From Verrucomicrobiota bacterium (GTDB taxonomy: Bacteria; Verrucomicrobiota; Verrucomicrobiia; Opitutales; UBA953): a DNA stretch of 64,000 nt. The DNA lies in assembly GCA_030830965.1 (NCBI GenBank), contig JAURLX010000019.1, positions 243,211-307,210 of the forward strand, read 5' to 3'. The position numbers and the translations under genes are program-made. This document shows, in pieces, positions 35,719 through 44,737 of the stretch (the first letter of the stretch is position 1; every line of letters starts with the position of its first letter). A model generated the notes under the pieces. It ran no database searches, was not told the DNA's origin, and saw nothing but the letters and a program-made list of their open reading frames with translations.

Positions 35719-37827
35719 ATGCGTGACAAGACCGGGCCGGAAATCCTCCCCTCGACGCCGGTCGGCCGTGCGCGCCTCCTCATTCTCTTCTGGGCCACGG
35801 GAGCGCTCCTGGGCTACGTCCTGATCGGGCTCGGCTACCGTCAGTTGATCCAGTCCGGGGACCTCAAGCTCCAGTCGGACTCCCAGAGCCGCCGGGTGGT
35901 CATCGTGCCGCCCGCCCGCGGCATCATCTATGAGCGAAACGGGCACGAACTGGTCGTCAATCGCGTCCGCTGGAGCGTCAAGGCCGACCTGACCGAACTG
36001 CAAGGCGAGTTCCGCAAGGCCTACATCAGCCTGCTGCGCAAGAATCGCGCCGCCGGCGAGAAAACCGACGGTGACACGCTCCTGGAGAGAGCGCGAATGG
36101 ACGTGCTCCAGGGCTGGCTGGACAAGGTCTGGTTCGTGATCGACGCCTCGGAACGGCGCCTCTCGACCAGAAAGGCGAATGTCAACGGCCCCCTGCAGTC
36201 GCACCGCGAGCGCAAGGTCAACGTCGACGAACTTCGCAGGCATCTGCGTGAACGGCGCGCCCTTCCCTTCACCCTCGTGACCGACCTGTCCTTCCCCGAC
36301 CCCAGCGGTCGTGAAGGTGCCGCCACCCCCGAGGACGGGAATCGCTCGGTGGCAAGGTTCATCGAGCAGTTCCCGTCCGACGGGCCTATCCGGCTCGAGT
36401 CCGATATCGTCCGCAGCTACCCCAACGGAGGCCTCGCCGCGCACCTCCTCGGCTACGTGAAGGACACGGACTCGCTTCCCATGACGGCGAACATCGACGA
36501 ACAGATGGAGTCGCTCCAGAAACTGCGGCTGACCGGCAAGACCGGCGCGGCTGGCGTCGAACTCAGCCTCGAGTCCGTCCTCAGAGGAACGAGCGGATGG
36601 GAGCTCTGGTCCAAGACCTCGGCCGGCTATAACCATGAGCTGATCCGACGCGTAGACCCGACCCAGGGCGGCCACGTCATGCTGTCCATCGACCGGGATA
36701 TCCAACGGACGGCTGAGGCTTCGCTGGCCCGGATTCTCGGACCCGACCGCACCCCGCTGCCCGCTGCCGCCGTGATGATCGAGGTGAGGTCGGGCGAGAT
36801 CCTCGCCATGGCTAGCCAGCCCTCCTTCGACCCCAACAGGCTGTCCATCCGTGTCAGCTCGTCCTACTACGAGGAGATCGACGCACAGGGGGGTTGGCTC
36901 AACCGCGCCACCCAGGGGCTCTACGCCCCCGGCTCCACCTTCAAGATCATCAACGCGATCGCGGCGATGCGCAAAGGAGTCGTCCAGTGGGACGAGGTGC
37001 TCGACTGCGGTCCCAGCTTCCGCGTGGGCAACCGAGACTTCCCCGAGCACACCCCCGAAGGCTACGGCCCCGTTGACCTCGAGGTCATGCTGGCCGTCTC
37101 GTGCAACGTCTGGAACTATCAGGTGGGGCTGCGTACCGGCGTTGACGCAATCGCCGCCGAGGCCCGCAGGTTCGGTCTGGATTCCCAGTTGCTCACCAGC
37201 CCCTCCGACTCCGCCGAGGGCTCCTCCTTCGAACTTCCCTACCCCGCCGGCCGCGGGCTGGTGGTGCCTGATCAGGCCTACAAAAGAAAGATCCCCGGCG
37301 CCGGCCCCTGGAGTCCCGGCGACACGGCCAATCTGAGCATCGGCCAGGGCTACCTGCTCACGACGCCCCTGCATATGGCCTGCGTGGCCGCCTCCCTCGC
37401 CCGCGGCGAGACGAGGACGGTACCGACGATCTTTCACGACCCCCGGCGGGACGGCAGGCATGCCGGCTCCGCGCCGATCGGCCTCAGCCGCGAGCAGATG
37501 GCGGCGATCCGATCCGGCATGGAGCGGTGCGTCGAAGAGGGCACCGCGCGCAGCGTCCAGATTCCGGGACTGCCTTTCGCCGCCAAGACCGGCACCTCGG
37601 AGTATTTCAAGGATGGCGCGAAGGCGCACCTCGCCTGGATCATCGGCTATGCCCCGGCCAGTAATCCCGTCGTAGCCTTCTGCGTGCTCGTCGAAGGCCA
37701 GGATGACGGAACTTGGGGCGGCAAGACCGCCGGGCCCGTCGCACGGGACATGCTCCTGAGATGGGCCGGCAAGGCGACGAGCGTGGACGCACCCGTCCAG
37801 GGCCAGCCGGGTGACGCCCCGCGCTAA
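35719..37827 (+). CDS. mrdA: Penicillin-binding protein 2 (elongasome transpeptidase)
   Basis: Class B PBP cross-linking peptidoglycan during elongation. The 702-residue protein has one N-terminal membrane helix (about 20-45), a dimerisation region with IVPPARGIIYERNG, and a transpeptidase domain with the nucleophile motif STFK (APGSTFKIINA, about residue 404), SCN (about 456) and KTGTSEYF (about 623). ATG 35719 is chosen because the frame upstream overlaps mreD. rodA, often the next gene, is absent here: the following gene is a convergent L,D-transpeptidase overlapping by four bases. Confidence 0.93.
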   Translation: MRDKTGPEILPSTPVGRARLLILFWATGALLGYVLIGLGYRQLIQSGDLKLQSDSQSRRVVIVPPARGIIYERNGHELVVNRVRWSVKADLTELQGEFRKAYISLLRKNRAAGEKTDGDTLLERARMDVLQGWLDKVWFVIDASERRLSTRKANVNGPLQSHRERKVNVDELRRHLRERRALPFTLVTDLSFPDPSGREGAATPEDGNRSVARFIEQFPSDGPIRLESDIVRSYPNGGLAAHLLGYVKDTDSLPMTANIDEQMESLQKLRLTGKTGAAGVELSLESVLRGTSGWELWSKTSAGYNHELIRRVDPTQGGHVMLSIDRDIQRTAEASLARILGPDRTPLPAAAVMIEVRSGEILAMASQPSFDPNRLSIRVSSSYYEEIDAQGGWLNRATQGLYAPGSTFKIINAIAAMRKGVVQWDEVLDCGPSFRVGNRDFPEHTPEGYGPVDLEVMLAVSCNVWNYQVGLRTGVDAIAAEARRFGLDSQLLTSPSDSAEGSSFELPYPAGRGLVVPDQAYKRKIPGAGPWSPGDTANLSIGQGYLLTTPLHMACVAASLARGETRTVPTIFHDPRRDGRHAGSAPIGLSREQMAAIRSGMERCVEEGTARSVQIPGLPFAAKTGTSEYFKDGAKAHLAWIIGYAPASNPVVAFCVLVEGQDDGTWGGKTAGPVARDMLLRWAGKATSVDAPVQGQPGDAPR

Positions 37828-38384
37828 GGCAGAATCAGGACGGGCGTGCCTACGGGGGCCGCGTCGTAGAGCTCGAGCACGTCGTCGTCCGAAAGCAGCA
37901 CGCAGCCATGGCTGTTGGGTCGACCGAGCATGGCGTGCTGATTGGTGCCGTGGATGTAGACGAACCGACGGAACGTGTCGACGACCCGTCCCTGCGCGTC
38001 TTGACCGAGATTGAGCCCCGCCTCAAGGCCTTCGAGCCGGAGAATGCGCGTGGTGATCAGATTGTCAGGGCGGTCCGGCCTCTCCATCCAGACCTCGCCG
38101 GTGTCGACACGCGCCTTGAACACGGCTCCGCGCCTAGACCCATCGCCGATCTTCTCCCGGACGCGGTGCATGCCGAGGGGCGTGCCGTGGGATCCCTCGA
38201 TTTGGCCGGCGCCCGCCCGGGCGGTGCTCACGCGCCAACCGAGTCGGCGGCCGGGGCCGAAGAACCACAGTTTTTGCTGGTCAATCGAGACGATGATGCA
38301 ATGTTCCGCTGACGGAAGTCCGAGCGCTTCGAGGCGCCTCACGACCTCCTCGCGCAATCCTTCATCTTCCTCTGAACATGTCAT
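37824..38384 (-). CDS. L,D-transpeptidase (YkuD family)
   Basis: Cysteine transpeptidase that forms 3-3 peptidoglycan cross-links or attaches proteins. The 186-residue protein has a YkuD domain covering most of its length with VYIHGTNQHAMLG and SHGCVLLSDDDV (catalytic Cys near residue 162). I see no signal peptide, which is odd for a periplasmic enzyme and suggests either a cytosolic ErfK-like carboxypeptidase role or a wrong N terminus. The annotated ATG 38384 overlaps the divergent asd start at 38378; a shorter start inside is possible. The 3' end overlaps the PBP2 gene. Confidence 0.85.
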   Translation of the reverse strand: MTCSEEDEGLREEVVRRLEALGLPSAEHCIIVSIDQQKLWFFGPGRRLGWRVSTARAGAGQIEGSHGTPLGMHRVREKIGDGSRRGAVFKARVDTGEVWMERPDRPDNLITTRILRLEGLEAGLNLGQDAQGRVVDTFRRFVYIHGTNQHAMLGRPNSHGCVLLSDDDVLELYDAAPVGTPVLILP

Positions 38385-39397
38385 ACCGTATCGGCATCGT
38401 GGGCGTGACCGGCGCAGTCGGTCAAGAACTGCTGGCGCTCCTCGCCCGGCGAAAGTTCCCCGTGGCCGAGCTCCGCCCCCTGGCCTCGGCCCGTTCGGCC
38501 GGGACCAAGGTGTCCTTCGCCGGCAAGGAATGGACCGTCCGCGAGGCCACCCCCGACGCCTTCGAGGGGCTTGATTTTGCAGTCTTTAGCGCAGGGGGCT
38601 CGATCTCCCTCGCCCTCGCCCCCGAGGCCGTGAAACGCGGCTGCGTGGTCATCGACAACAGCTCGGCCTTCCGCATGCGGGACGACGTGCCCTTGGTGGT
38701 GCCTGAGATCAATGCCGCCGCCCTTGACGACCACAAGGGCGTGATCGCGAACCCGAACTGCTCCACCGCCATCGCCCTCATGGGCCTCTGGCCGCTCCAC
38801 CAGGCCTTCGGGCTCCGCCGTTTCTTCGCCTCCACCTACCAGGCGGTGTCCGGCACGGGCGCGGAGGCCATGCGCGAGCTCGACGCCCAGGCCCGGGCCT
38901 GGGCGCGCGGCGAAAGCCATCCGGCCAAGGTCTACCCGCACACCATCAACTTCAACCTGATCCCCCAGGTCGACGCTTTCCTCGACGACGGCTACACCAA
39001 GGAGGAGATGAAGATGCTCAACGAGGGACGCAAGATCATGGGGCTGCCCTCACTGCGCGTGACCACTACCTGCGTCCGCGTGCCCGTCTTCCGCGCCCAT
39101 TCCATCGCCATCAGCGCCGAGTTCGAGCGTTCGGTCGACGTCGATGTCGCCCGCAGGGCCGTCGCCGCCTTCGAAGGCTCGGAACTTTGCGACGAACCCG
39201 CCGCCCGCCGCTACCCGATGCCGCTCGACTACGCCGGCAAAGAGAAGTGCGGAGTCGGACGCATCCGCAAGGACACCCTCTTCGACAACGGGCTATCCCT
39301 CTGGGTCAGCGGCGATCAGCTCTGGAAGGGCGCCGCCCTCAATGCGGTGCAGATCGCGGAGGCCCTGCACGCGCGCGGCCGGCTGGCCCGACGCTGA
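38378..39397 (+). CDS. asd: Aspartate-semialdehyde dehydrogenase
   Basis: NADPH-dependent enzyme converting aspartyl phosphate to aspartate semialdehyde, branching to lysine/diaminopimelate, threonine and methionine. The 339-residue protein has the N-terminal VGVTGAVGQELL NADP motif, the catalytic cysteine in ANPNCSTAIALM (about residue 127) and the histidine in CVRVPVFRAHS. Its position beside cell-wall genes fits supply of diaminopimelate. No Shine-Dalgarno is apparent upstream, and the start overlaps that of the divergent L,D-transpeptidase gene. Confidence 0.96.
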   Translation: MSYRIGIVGVTGAVGQELLALLARRKFPVAELRPLASARSAGTKVSFAGKEWTVREATPDAFEGLDFAVFSAGGSISLALAPEAVKRGCVVIDNSSAFRMRDDVPLVVPEINAAALDDHKGVIANPNCSTAIALMGLWPLHQAFGLRRFFASTYQAVSGTGAEAMRELDAQARAWARGESHPAKVYPHTINFNLIPQVDAFLDDGYTKEEMKMLNEGRKIMGLPSLRVTTTCVRVPVFRAHSIAISAEFERSVDVDVARRAVAAFEGSELCDEPAARRYPMPLDYAGKEKCGVGRIRKDTLFDNGLSLWVSGDQLWKGAALNAVQIAEALHARGRLARR

Positions 39398-39402
39398 GAC
39401 GC

Positions 39403-39966
39403 ATGGCACGGAGCAACGACCGCGCACCGCGTCATGCCGACCTGAGCCGGCCCGTCCGCCTGCTCGACGAGGGGTCGATCCCATCGCTGCTCGAGGGCCT
39501 AAAAGATCCGCTTGTCCTCGTCCTCGACGGGGTGCAGGACCCCCACAACCTCGGCGCCTGCCTGAGGACCGCCGACTGCGCCGGCTGCGCCTTCGTGGTG
39601 ATCACCCGGAAGAATTCGTCGCCCGTGAACGAGACCGTCCGCAAGGTCGCCGTCGGCGCGGCCGAAAGCCTGCCCATCGTCCAGGCCAATAATCTCCGCA
39701 ACGCCCTCGTGAGGCTCAAGGACGCCGGCGTCTGGATAGCCGGCACGAGCGACCACAAGGCCAGTCAGTCGCTTTATTCCGCGAAACTTACCGGACCTCT
39801 CGCGATCGTGCTGGGCGCCGAGGGTGACGGCATCCGCCACCTGACCGCGGAGACCTGTGACTTCCTGCTGCGCATCCCGATGCTTGGGCAGGTGCCGTGC
39901 CTCAACGTCTCCGTCTCAGCCGGGGTCTGCCTGTTCGAGGCCGTGCGCCAGCGTGGTGCGCGCTGA
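39403..39966 (+). CDS. rlmB: TrmH/RlmB-type 2'-O-ribose methyltransferase, short form
   Basis: SpoU-class RNA methyltransferase using a knotted SAM fold. The 187-residue protein has the three family motifs: LDGVQDPHNLGACLRTAD (motif 1), IVLGAEGDGIRHLT (motif 2) and IPMLGQVPCLNVSVSAGVC (motif 3). RlmB-type spacing fits the enzyme that modifies G2251 of 23S rRNA. The usual N-terminal L30e-like RNA-binding domain (about 70 residues) is missing: only about 35 residues precede motif 1. The start ATG 39403 lies five bases after asd; the open frame upstream is asd sequence in another frame. A different RNA target is therefore possible. Confidence 0.85.
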   Translation: MARSNDRAPRHADLSRPVRLLDEGSIPSLLEGLKDPLVLVLDGVQDPHNLGACLRTADCAGCAFVVITRKNSSPVNETVRKVAVGAAESLPIVQANNLRNALVRLKDAGVWIAGTSDHKASQSLYSAKLTGPLAIVLGAEGDGIRHLTAETCDFLLRIPMLGQVPCLNVSVSAGVCLFEAVRQRGAR

Positions 39967-40007
39967 AGTGTCCGCTTGCGGTCCGGGCCCGGCCCGGTTT
40001 CATCCAC

Positions 40008-40098
<91 letters not shown>

Positions 40099-40100
<2 letters not shown>

Positions 40101-40120
40101 CTTTGAAAGCGGGCAAAGTC
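40099..40120 (+). terminator. Hairpin between the two tRNA-Lys genes
   Basis: A perfect 7-bp stem GACTTTG / CAAAGTC with an 8-base loop, beginning where the flanking inverted repeat ends. Only a short T-rich tract (TCTTTT) follows 9 bases later, so it is either a weak terminator or a processing hairpin that competes with the outer tRNA stem. Confidence 0.4.
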
Positions 40121-40167
40121 GTCGTGTCTTTTCGCTTGAAACACATCCGTGTCCTTGCACTCATCTC

Positions 40168-40263
<96 letters not shown>

Positions 40264-40270
40264 CAGGGCT

Positions 40271-40573
40271 TCAGGCCCTTCCCGACTTCACGCGCCGGTA
40301 TCGTTCGGCCATGTAGGCCGCGTGGCAAGGACGGCAGTAACTGTGATGTGTACGCGAGCACGGGATCCAGTGGAACAACGCGAGAGGAAGAAGCTGCTGG
40401 CATTGGGCGCAGGCCTTCTTGGACTGACGCCGGGACCGGATGCGGGAGGACAGACGACGCTTCACGCCCTCCTTGACGCAAGGTCGGCACAGCGGATGGG
40501 TGGGCAGGCCGCCGCCGCCGGCCGGAAAATCGACGAGGGGTCTGCAACGCTGGCAGGAGGGACAGGTTTTCAT
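40271..40573 (-). CDS. Small protein with four CxxC pairs, probable double zinc ribbon
   Basis: A 100-residue basic protein from ATG 40573 (or 104 from 40585). Two similar halves each hold a CxxC followed by a CRPC: CPSCQRC...LCRPC near residues 4-32 and CAQC...YCRPC near 56-83. This spacing suggests two treble-clef or zinc-ribbon modules, as in degenerate HNH-type proteins, but no catalytic histidine-asparagine set is clear. Basic residues (KRRLSSRIRSRRQSKK) between the halves suggest nucleic-acid binding. It converges on the second tRNA-Lys gene and sits 84 bases downstream of glmS. Function unknown. Confidence 0.7.
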   Translation of the reverse strand: MKTCPSCQRCRPLVDFPAGGGGLPTHPLCRPCVKEGVKRRLSSRIRSRRQSKKACAQCQQLLPLALFHWIPCSRTHHSYCRPCHAAYMAERYRRVKSGRA

Positions 40574-40656
40574 ATTTGATGGCATGCGTCACGAGAGCGA
40601 CGCACGGAGCGCATCACAAGTCGGACGGTCTGAGGATTAACGCTGAAGGACCCCCC

Positions 40657-42498
40657 TCACTCCACGGTCACCGACTTCGCCAGGTTGCGGGGCTGATCGA
40701 TGGGACACCCCCGTAGTCGCGCCACATGGTATGCCAGGAGCTGCAGCGCGACGGCCGCGGGCACGGTCGCGACCAGGGGATCGCAGTCTGGAATGCGCAG
40801 CTCACCCCACGCACCTGGCACGGACTCCTGTCCTTCGGTCACGAGCGAGATGATGCCTGCGCCCCGGGCCCGGCACTCCTCGGCGTTCGACAGGGTCTTT
40901 TCCCTTACGGGCGAGCGGTTAGCGATCACGACCACGGGGGTGCCTTCGGTCAGCAGGGCGATGGGGCCGTGCTTGAGCTCGGCGGCGTGATAGCCCTCGG
41001 CGTGCACGTAACTGACCTCCTTGAGCTTGAGGGCGCCCTCCAGCGCCACGGGATGCATCGGACCGCGGCCGAGGAAGAAGGCGTGCTCCGACTCCACCAT
41101 GCGCTCCGCCGCCCTGATCGCCGCTGACTCGAGCTCGAGGACACGCTCGATCATGGAAGGGATGCGGTCGATCTCCTTGGCAATCTCACGACCCCTTTCC
41201 CGGGAAAGACGACGAGAACGTCCCAGCCGGAGGGCCATGAGCAGCAGCACGGACACCTGTCCGGTGAAGGCCTTGGTGGAAGCCACGGAGACCTCGGGTC
41301 CGACGTGCAGGTAGACGCCCCGGCCGGTCTGCCTTGCGATGGCGGAGCCGACGACGTTCACCAGGCCCCGTACGCGGGCGCCGCGGTTGCGCGCCTCCTT
41401 GACGGCCGCCAAGGTGTCAGCGGTCTCTCCCGACTGGGAGACGGCGATAACAAGGTCGTCGGGGCCGACCAGAGGATTGCGGTAGCGGAACTCGGCCGCC
41501 TGCTTGGACTCGGCGGGCAACTGCGCCAATGCTTCGAAGGCGAACTCGCCCACCATGCAGGCGTGCAGGGACGTCCCGCAGCCCAGCAGGACGGCACGGC
41601 GCACGGCCGCATCTTCCCCGTCCTCGCCCCGTCCGAGTCCGGCCAGGACGGAATCTCCGTTCACCAGGTCGATCCGACCGCGCAGCGCGTTGCGGACGCT
41701 CTCCGGCTGCTCATGCATCTCCTTGTGCATGAAGTGCGCGTGGCCGTCCTTCTCCGCCACGGCCACCTCGGCCGGCAGTTCGTCCGGACTGCGGTGCCGA
41801 GGACGGTGGTCGAGCCCGGAGACTTCGACCGAGTCCGCGGTCAGTTCGGCGACGTCACCGTCATCGAGGTGGATGACCTGCCGGGTATGGGCCACGAGCG
41901 CCGCCGGGTCGGAAGCCACCAGCACCCTGCCCGCCGCCACGCCGACGCACAACGGGCTGCCCTTGCGGGCCACGATCAGGCGGCCGGGATCGTCCGCGCA
42001 GAGGACGGCGATGCCGTAGGCGCCCTCGACTTCCCGTAGGGCCCCGATGACGGCGCTCTTTAGGTCGCCCTGATGACGATCGCCGATGAGACGGGCCAGG
42101 ACTTCGGTGTCGGTCTCCGATGCGAAGACATGGCCGGAGGACTCAAGACGCGCCCTCAATGCCCGGTAGTTCTCGATGATGCCGTTATGCACCACGGCGA
42201 TGCGACCCGATCGGTCGAGATGGGGATGCGCGTTGGCCTCGGTGGGAGCGCCATGGGTCGCCCACCGCGTATGGGCGATGCCGCTGCTCCATCGGCCGAC
42301 CGGACCTTCGGAATGGTCTCCGGCGACCTTGTCCGCCAAGGCCGCCACCTTGCCGACCGACCTGCGGACGAGCAGGGCTCCGTCACCGGCCAGGGCGAGT
42401 CCGGCAGAATCATAGCCGCGATATTCGAGCCGACGGAGACCGCCGAGCAGGATCGGGACGACAGGACCGCCACCGACGACTCCGATGATGCCGCACAT
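40657..42498 (-). CDS. glmS: Glutamine-fructose-6-phosphate aminotransferase
   Basis: Makes glucosamine-6-phosphate from fructose-6-phosphate and glutamine, the first step to UDP-GlcNAc. The 613-residue protein starts MCGIIGVVGG, so Cys2 becomes the N-terminal nucleophile. The glutaminase domain covers about 1-230; two SIS isomerase domains follow (LLGCGTSLHACMVGEFAFE, SQSGETADTLAAVKEA) and the C terminus ends PRNLAKSVTVE, the normal substrate-closing tail. Third gene of glmM / GlmU-like / glmS, two bases after the middle gene. No glmS ribozyme-like leader is apparent. Confidence 0.96.
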   Translation of the reverse strand: MCGIIGVVGGGPVVPILLGGLRRLEYRGYDSAGLALAGDGALLVRRSVGKVAALADKVAGDHSEGPVGRWSSGIAHTRWATHGAPTEANAHPHLDRSGRIAVVHNGIIENYRALRARLESSGHVFASETDTEVLARLIGDRHQGDLKSAVIGALREVEGAYGIAVLCADDPGRLIVARKGSPLCVGVAAGRVLVASDPAALVAHTRQVIHLDDGDVAELTADSVEVSGLDHRPRHRSPDELPAEVAVAEKDGHAHFMHKEMHEQPESVRNALRGRIDLVNGDSVLAGLGRGEDGEDAAVRRAVLLGCGTSLHACMVGEFAFEALAQLPAESKQAAEFRYRNPLVGPDDLVIAVSQSGETADTLAAVKEARNRGARVRGLVNVVGSAIARQTGRGVYLHVGPEVSVASTKAFTGQVSVLLLMALRLGRSRRLSRERGREIAKEIDRIPSMIERVLELESAAIRAAERMVESEHAFFLGRGPMHPVALEGALKLKEVSYVHAEGYHAAELKHGPIALLTEGTPVVVIANRSPVREKTLSNAEECRARGAGIISLVTEGQESVPGAWGELRIPDCDPLVATVPAAVALQLLAYHVARLRGCPIDQPRNLAKSVTVE

Positions 42499-42500
42499 GG

Positions 42501-43379
42501 TCAGCCGTGGAGGTCACGGGCGACGATTTCGCCCGGTCGGGTGGAAGTCCGGGGCCAGAGTTTCCGACCCGGATAGACGCTGGTGTTGATGCCTGTATGC
42601 GCACCCGCGCCGACGATCGTGCCGAACTTCCTGCGGCCGGTGTCGACCAGCACGCCAAGCACATCACTGCGGTGCGACTTCCCATCATGGCGCAGGTTGG
42701 AAACGATGGTTCCGGCCCCGAAGTTGACGCCCTCGCAGAGGATCGAGTCACCGATGTATGACAGATGCCCGACATGGGTGCCGGCAAGGATGACCGAATT
42801 CTTGACCTCCACCGCCTGACCGATGTGGCAACGGTCGCCGATGGACGTCGCGCCCCGGATGTAGCAGTTGGGCCCCACCTTGCAGCCGGCACCGATGACG
42901 ACATCGCCTTCGATGACGACGCCCGGTAGGATCCTGGTTCCCGTACCGACGGAAAGCCTGCCATCGACATAGATCGAAGGGTGCACGGTCGAAGACAGGT
43001 CAAACCTGGCCTGCGCAGCCAGGGCGAGCTCGTTGGCCTTGAGCAGATCCCAGGGATGCCTCACGAGGAAGGATTTCTTGACCGACCGAACGGCTCTGCT
43101 CGTGGCATGGGAGAGGAGCACCCTACCCCCCTCATCCGTGATCTCCGCAGGCCCCGATGCCACGCAGGAGGCGACCTCCTCGGCATCCAGCCAGGCGCAG
43201 GGATTCACCAGCCAACCGTCGGCGGCATGATCTTCCTTAAGACCTGCCGACTTCAAGGCGGCCACCTGGTGGTCGCGAAAAGGGCGGTTGGCGATGGGAA
43301 AGAAAGCCAAGCCGTCCGCACCGAGCGCAGGCTCGCAAGTGGGCAACGCAGGAGCCGGAGGAAGAAAGAACGTGCTCAT
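42501..43379 (-). CDS. GlmU-like left-handed beta-helix acyltransferase without uridylyltransferase domain
   Basis: Predicted sugar acyltransferase of 292 residues. From about residue 130 to 275 it has hexapeptide repeats typical of a left-handed beta helix (VDGRLSVGTGTRILPGVVIEGDV, split by the GlmU-like HLSYIGDSILCEGVNFGAG and TIVSNLRHDGK). These resemble the GlmU acetyltransferase half. The first 120 residues lack the GlmU nucleotide-binding LAAGxGTRM motif. Its ATG overlaps the glmM stop (ATGA) and it precedes glmS by two bases, so it probably acetylates glucosamine-1-phosphate, leaving uridylyl transfer to another enzyme. It may instead be a homologue with a different donor or acceptor. 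Confidence 0.8.
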   Translation of the reverse strand: MSTFFLPPAPALPTCEPALGADGLAFFPIANRPFRDHQVAALKSAGLKEDHAADGWLVNPCAWLDAEEVASCVASGPAEITDEGGRVLLSHATSRAVRSVKKSFLVRHPWDLLKANELALAAQARFDLSSTVHPSIYVDGRLSVGTGTRILPGVVIEGDVVIGAGCKVGPNCYIRGATSIGDRCHIGQAVEVKNSVILAGTHVGHLSYIGDSILCEGVNFGAGTIVSNLRHDGKSHRSDVLGVLVDTGRRKFGTIVGAGAHTGINTSVYPGRKLWPRTSTRPGEIVARDLHG

Positions 43380-44737
43380 GCGCTCACCTCCGAGAAATCC
43401 TCCTCAACCGATTTCGCGAAAGCCCGGGACCAACGGTCAGCCTCCCCGGCGTCGCGGTGCTCTACCAATATGCGCAGCTTGCTCTCAGTTCCGGAATAAC
43501 GGATCAGATGACGTCCGTCCGTGCCGAACGCCGCATCGGCCTCCCGAATGCGCTCCTGCAGGCGTTCCAGCTCCTGCAGCGGGCGACGCGAGGCGACACG
43601 CAGGTTGATCAGCCTCTGGGGATACTCGTCCATGCAGGCGGCCAGATCGGCCAGGGTCGCCCCTTTGCGTCGCATGAAACGGAGAACCTGGAGGGCGCTC
43701 ATGATGCCGTCGCCGGTGGTGGCATGATCCGCGAAGATCAGATGCCCGGAGTTCTCGCCGCCGAAGGAATGCCCGCCGGCTCGCAGCGCCTCGATGACGT
43801 GCCGGTCGCTGACGGGCGTCGTCACGACCGAGACGCCGGCCCGGCGCATGGCCTCATGCAGGCCGAGATTGGACATCACCGTGCAGGCCATGGTCCGGTT
43901 GCGCAGGCGCCCCTCGTCGGCCAGGGCGAGCGCGCAGAGCGCCAGGATGCGGTCGCCTGACACCGTGGTTCCCGATGCGTCGGTGAAGATCACGCGGTCG
44001 GCGTCGCCGTCGAGCGAGACGCCTAGGTCCGCGCCCGTCTCCCTGACCGCCCGGCCGGCGTTCTCCGGATGCAGCGCGCCGCAGCCGTCGTTGATGTTCG
44101 TGCCGTCCGGATCCACCCCGAGCTTCTTCACCTTGGCGCCGAGTTCCTTGAAGATCAGGGGAGCCAGAAGGTAGCCGGCGCCATGACCGCAATCCAGGAC
44201 GATGCTCATGCCCTGGAGGCTGATGTCTCCCAGGCTCTGCTTGGCGTATTCGATGTAACGTCCCCTCGCGTCATCGATGCGGGTGGCCTTGCCGATCGCC
44301 GCACCGATCACCCCCCCGCCCTGCGGCCCAGCGAGCACTTCCGCCTCCACCCGCGCCTCGAGTTCATCCGACAGTTTGTAGCCGTCGGGTCCGAAGATCT
44401 TCAGGCCATTGTCTTCAAACGGATTGTGGGACGCCGTGATCATCACGCCTGCACCGCAGCCCATGCTCTTCGTGAGGTGGGCGACCGCCGGCGTCGGCAT
44501 CGGACCCACCAGGAAGACGTCCATGCCCGCGGAAACCAGCCCGCTGGTCAGCGCCGTCTCGAGCATGTAGCCGGAGATGCGCGTGTCCTTGCCGATGATG
44601 ACCCGGTTGCGATTGGCGCCTTTCGACTGCAAAACCTTGGAGATCGCCTGACCGATACGCAGAGCAATCTCAGGTGTGATGGGGTATTGGTTCGCCGTGC
44701 CACGAATGCCATCTGTGCCGAAGAGTTTGGTGCTCAT
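43376..44737 (-). CDS. glmM: Phosphoglucosamine mutase
   Basis: Converts glucosamine-6-phosphate to glucosamine-1-phosphate. The 453-residue protein starts KLFGTDGIRGTANQYPIT, has the phosphoserine loop in MITASHNPFEDNG (about residue 100), the metal loop DGDADRVIFTD and the C-terminal phosphate-binding RYSGTESKLRILVE. ATG 44737 is chosen over 44794, since family homology begins at MSTKLFGTDG and a GAGAGAG stretch 8 bases upstream can serve as ribosome-binding site. First gene of the UDP-GlcNAc precursor operon, behind a 172-base AT-rich divergent region. Confidence 0.95.
   Translation of the reverse strand: MSTKLFGTDGIRGTANQYPITPEIALRIGQAISKVLQSKGANRNRVIIGKDTRISGYMLETALTSGLVSAGMDVFLVGPMPTPAVAHLTKSMGCGAGVMITASHNPFEDNGLKIFGPDGYKLSDELEARVEAEVLAGPQGGGVIGAAIGKATRIDDARGRYIEYAKQSLGDISLQGMSIVLDCGHGAGYLLAPLIFKELGAKVKKLGVDPDGTNINDGCGALHPENAGRAVRETGADLGVSLDGDADRVIFTDASGTTVSGDRILALCALALADEGRLRNRTMACTVMSNLGLHEAMRRAGVSVVTTPVSDRHVIEALRAGGHSFGGENSGHLIFADHATTGDGIMSALQVLRFMRRKGATLADLAACMDEYPQRLINLRVASRRPLQELERLQERIREADAAFGTDGRHLIRYSGTESKLRILVEHRDAGEADRWSRAFAKSVEEDFSEVSA

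Noticed and set aside
35455..37629. A 724-codon minus-strand open frame opposite the PBP2 gene
   Set aside because: PBP2 motifs STFK, SCN and KTG are clear on the plus strand; the antisense frame has no domain pattern.
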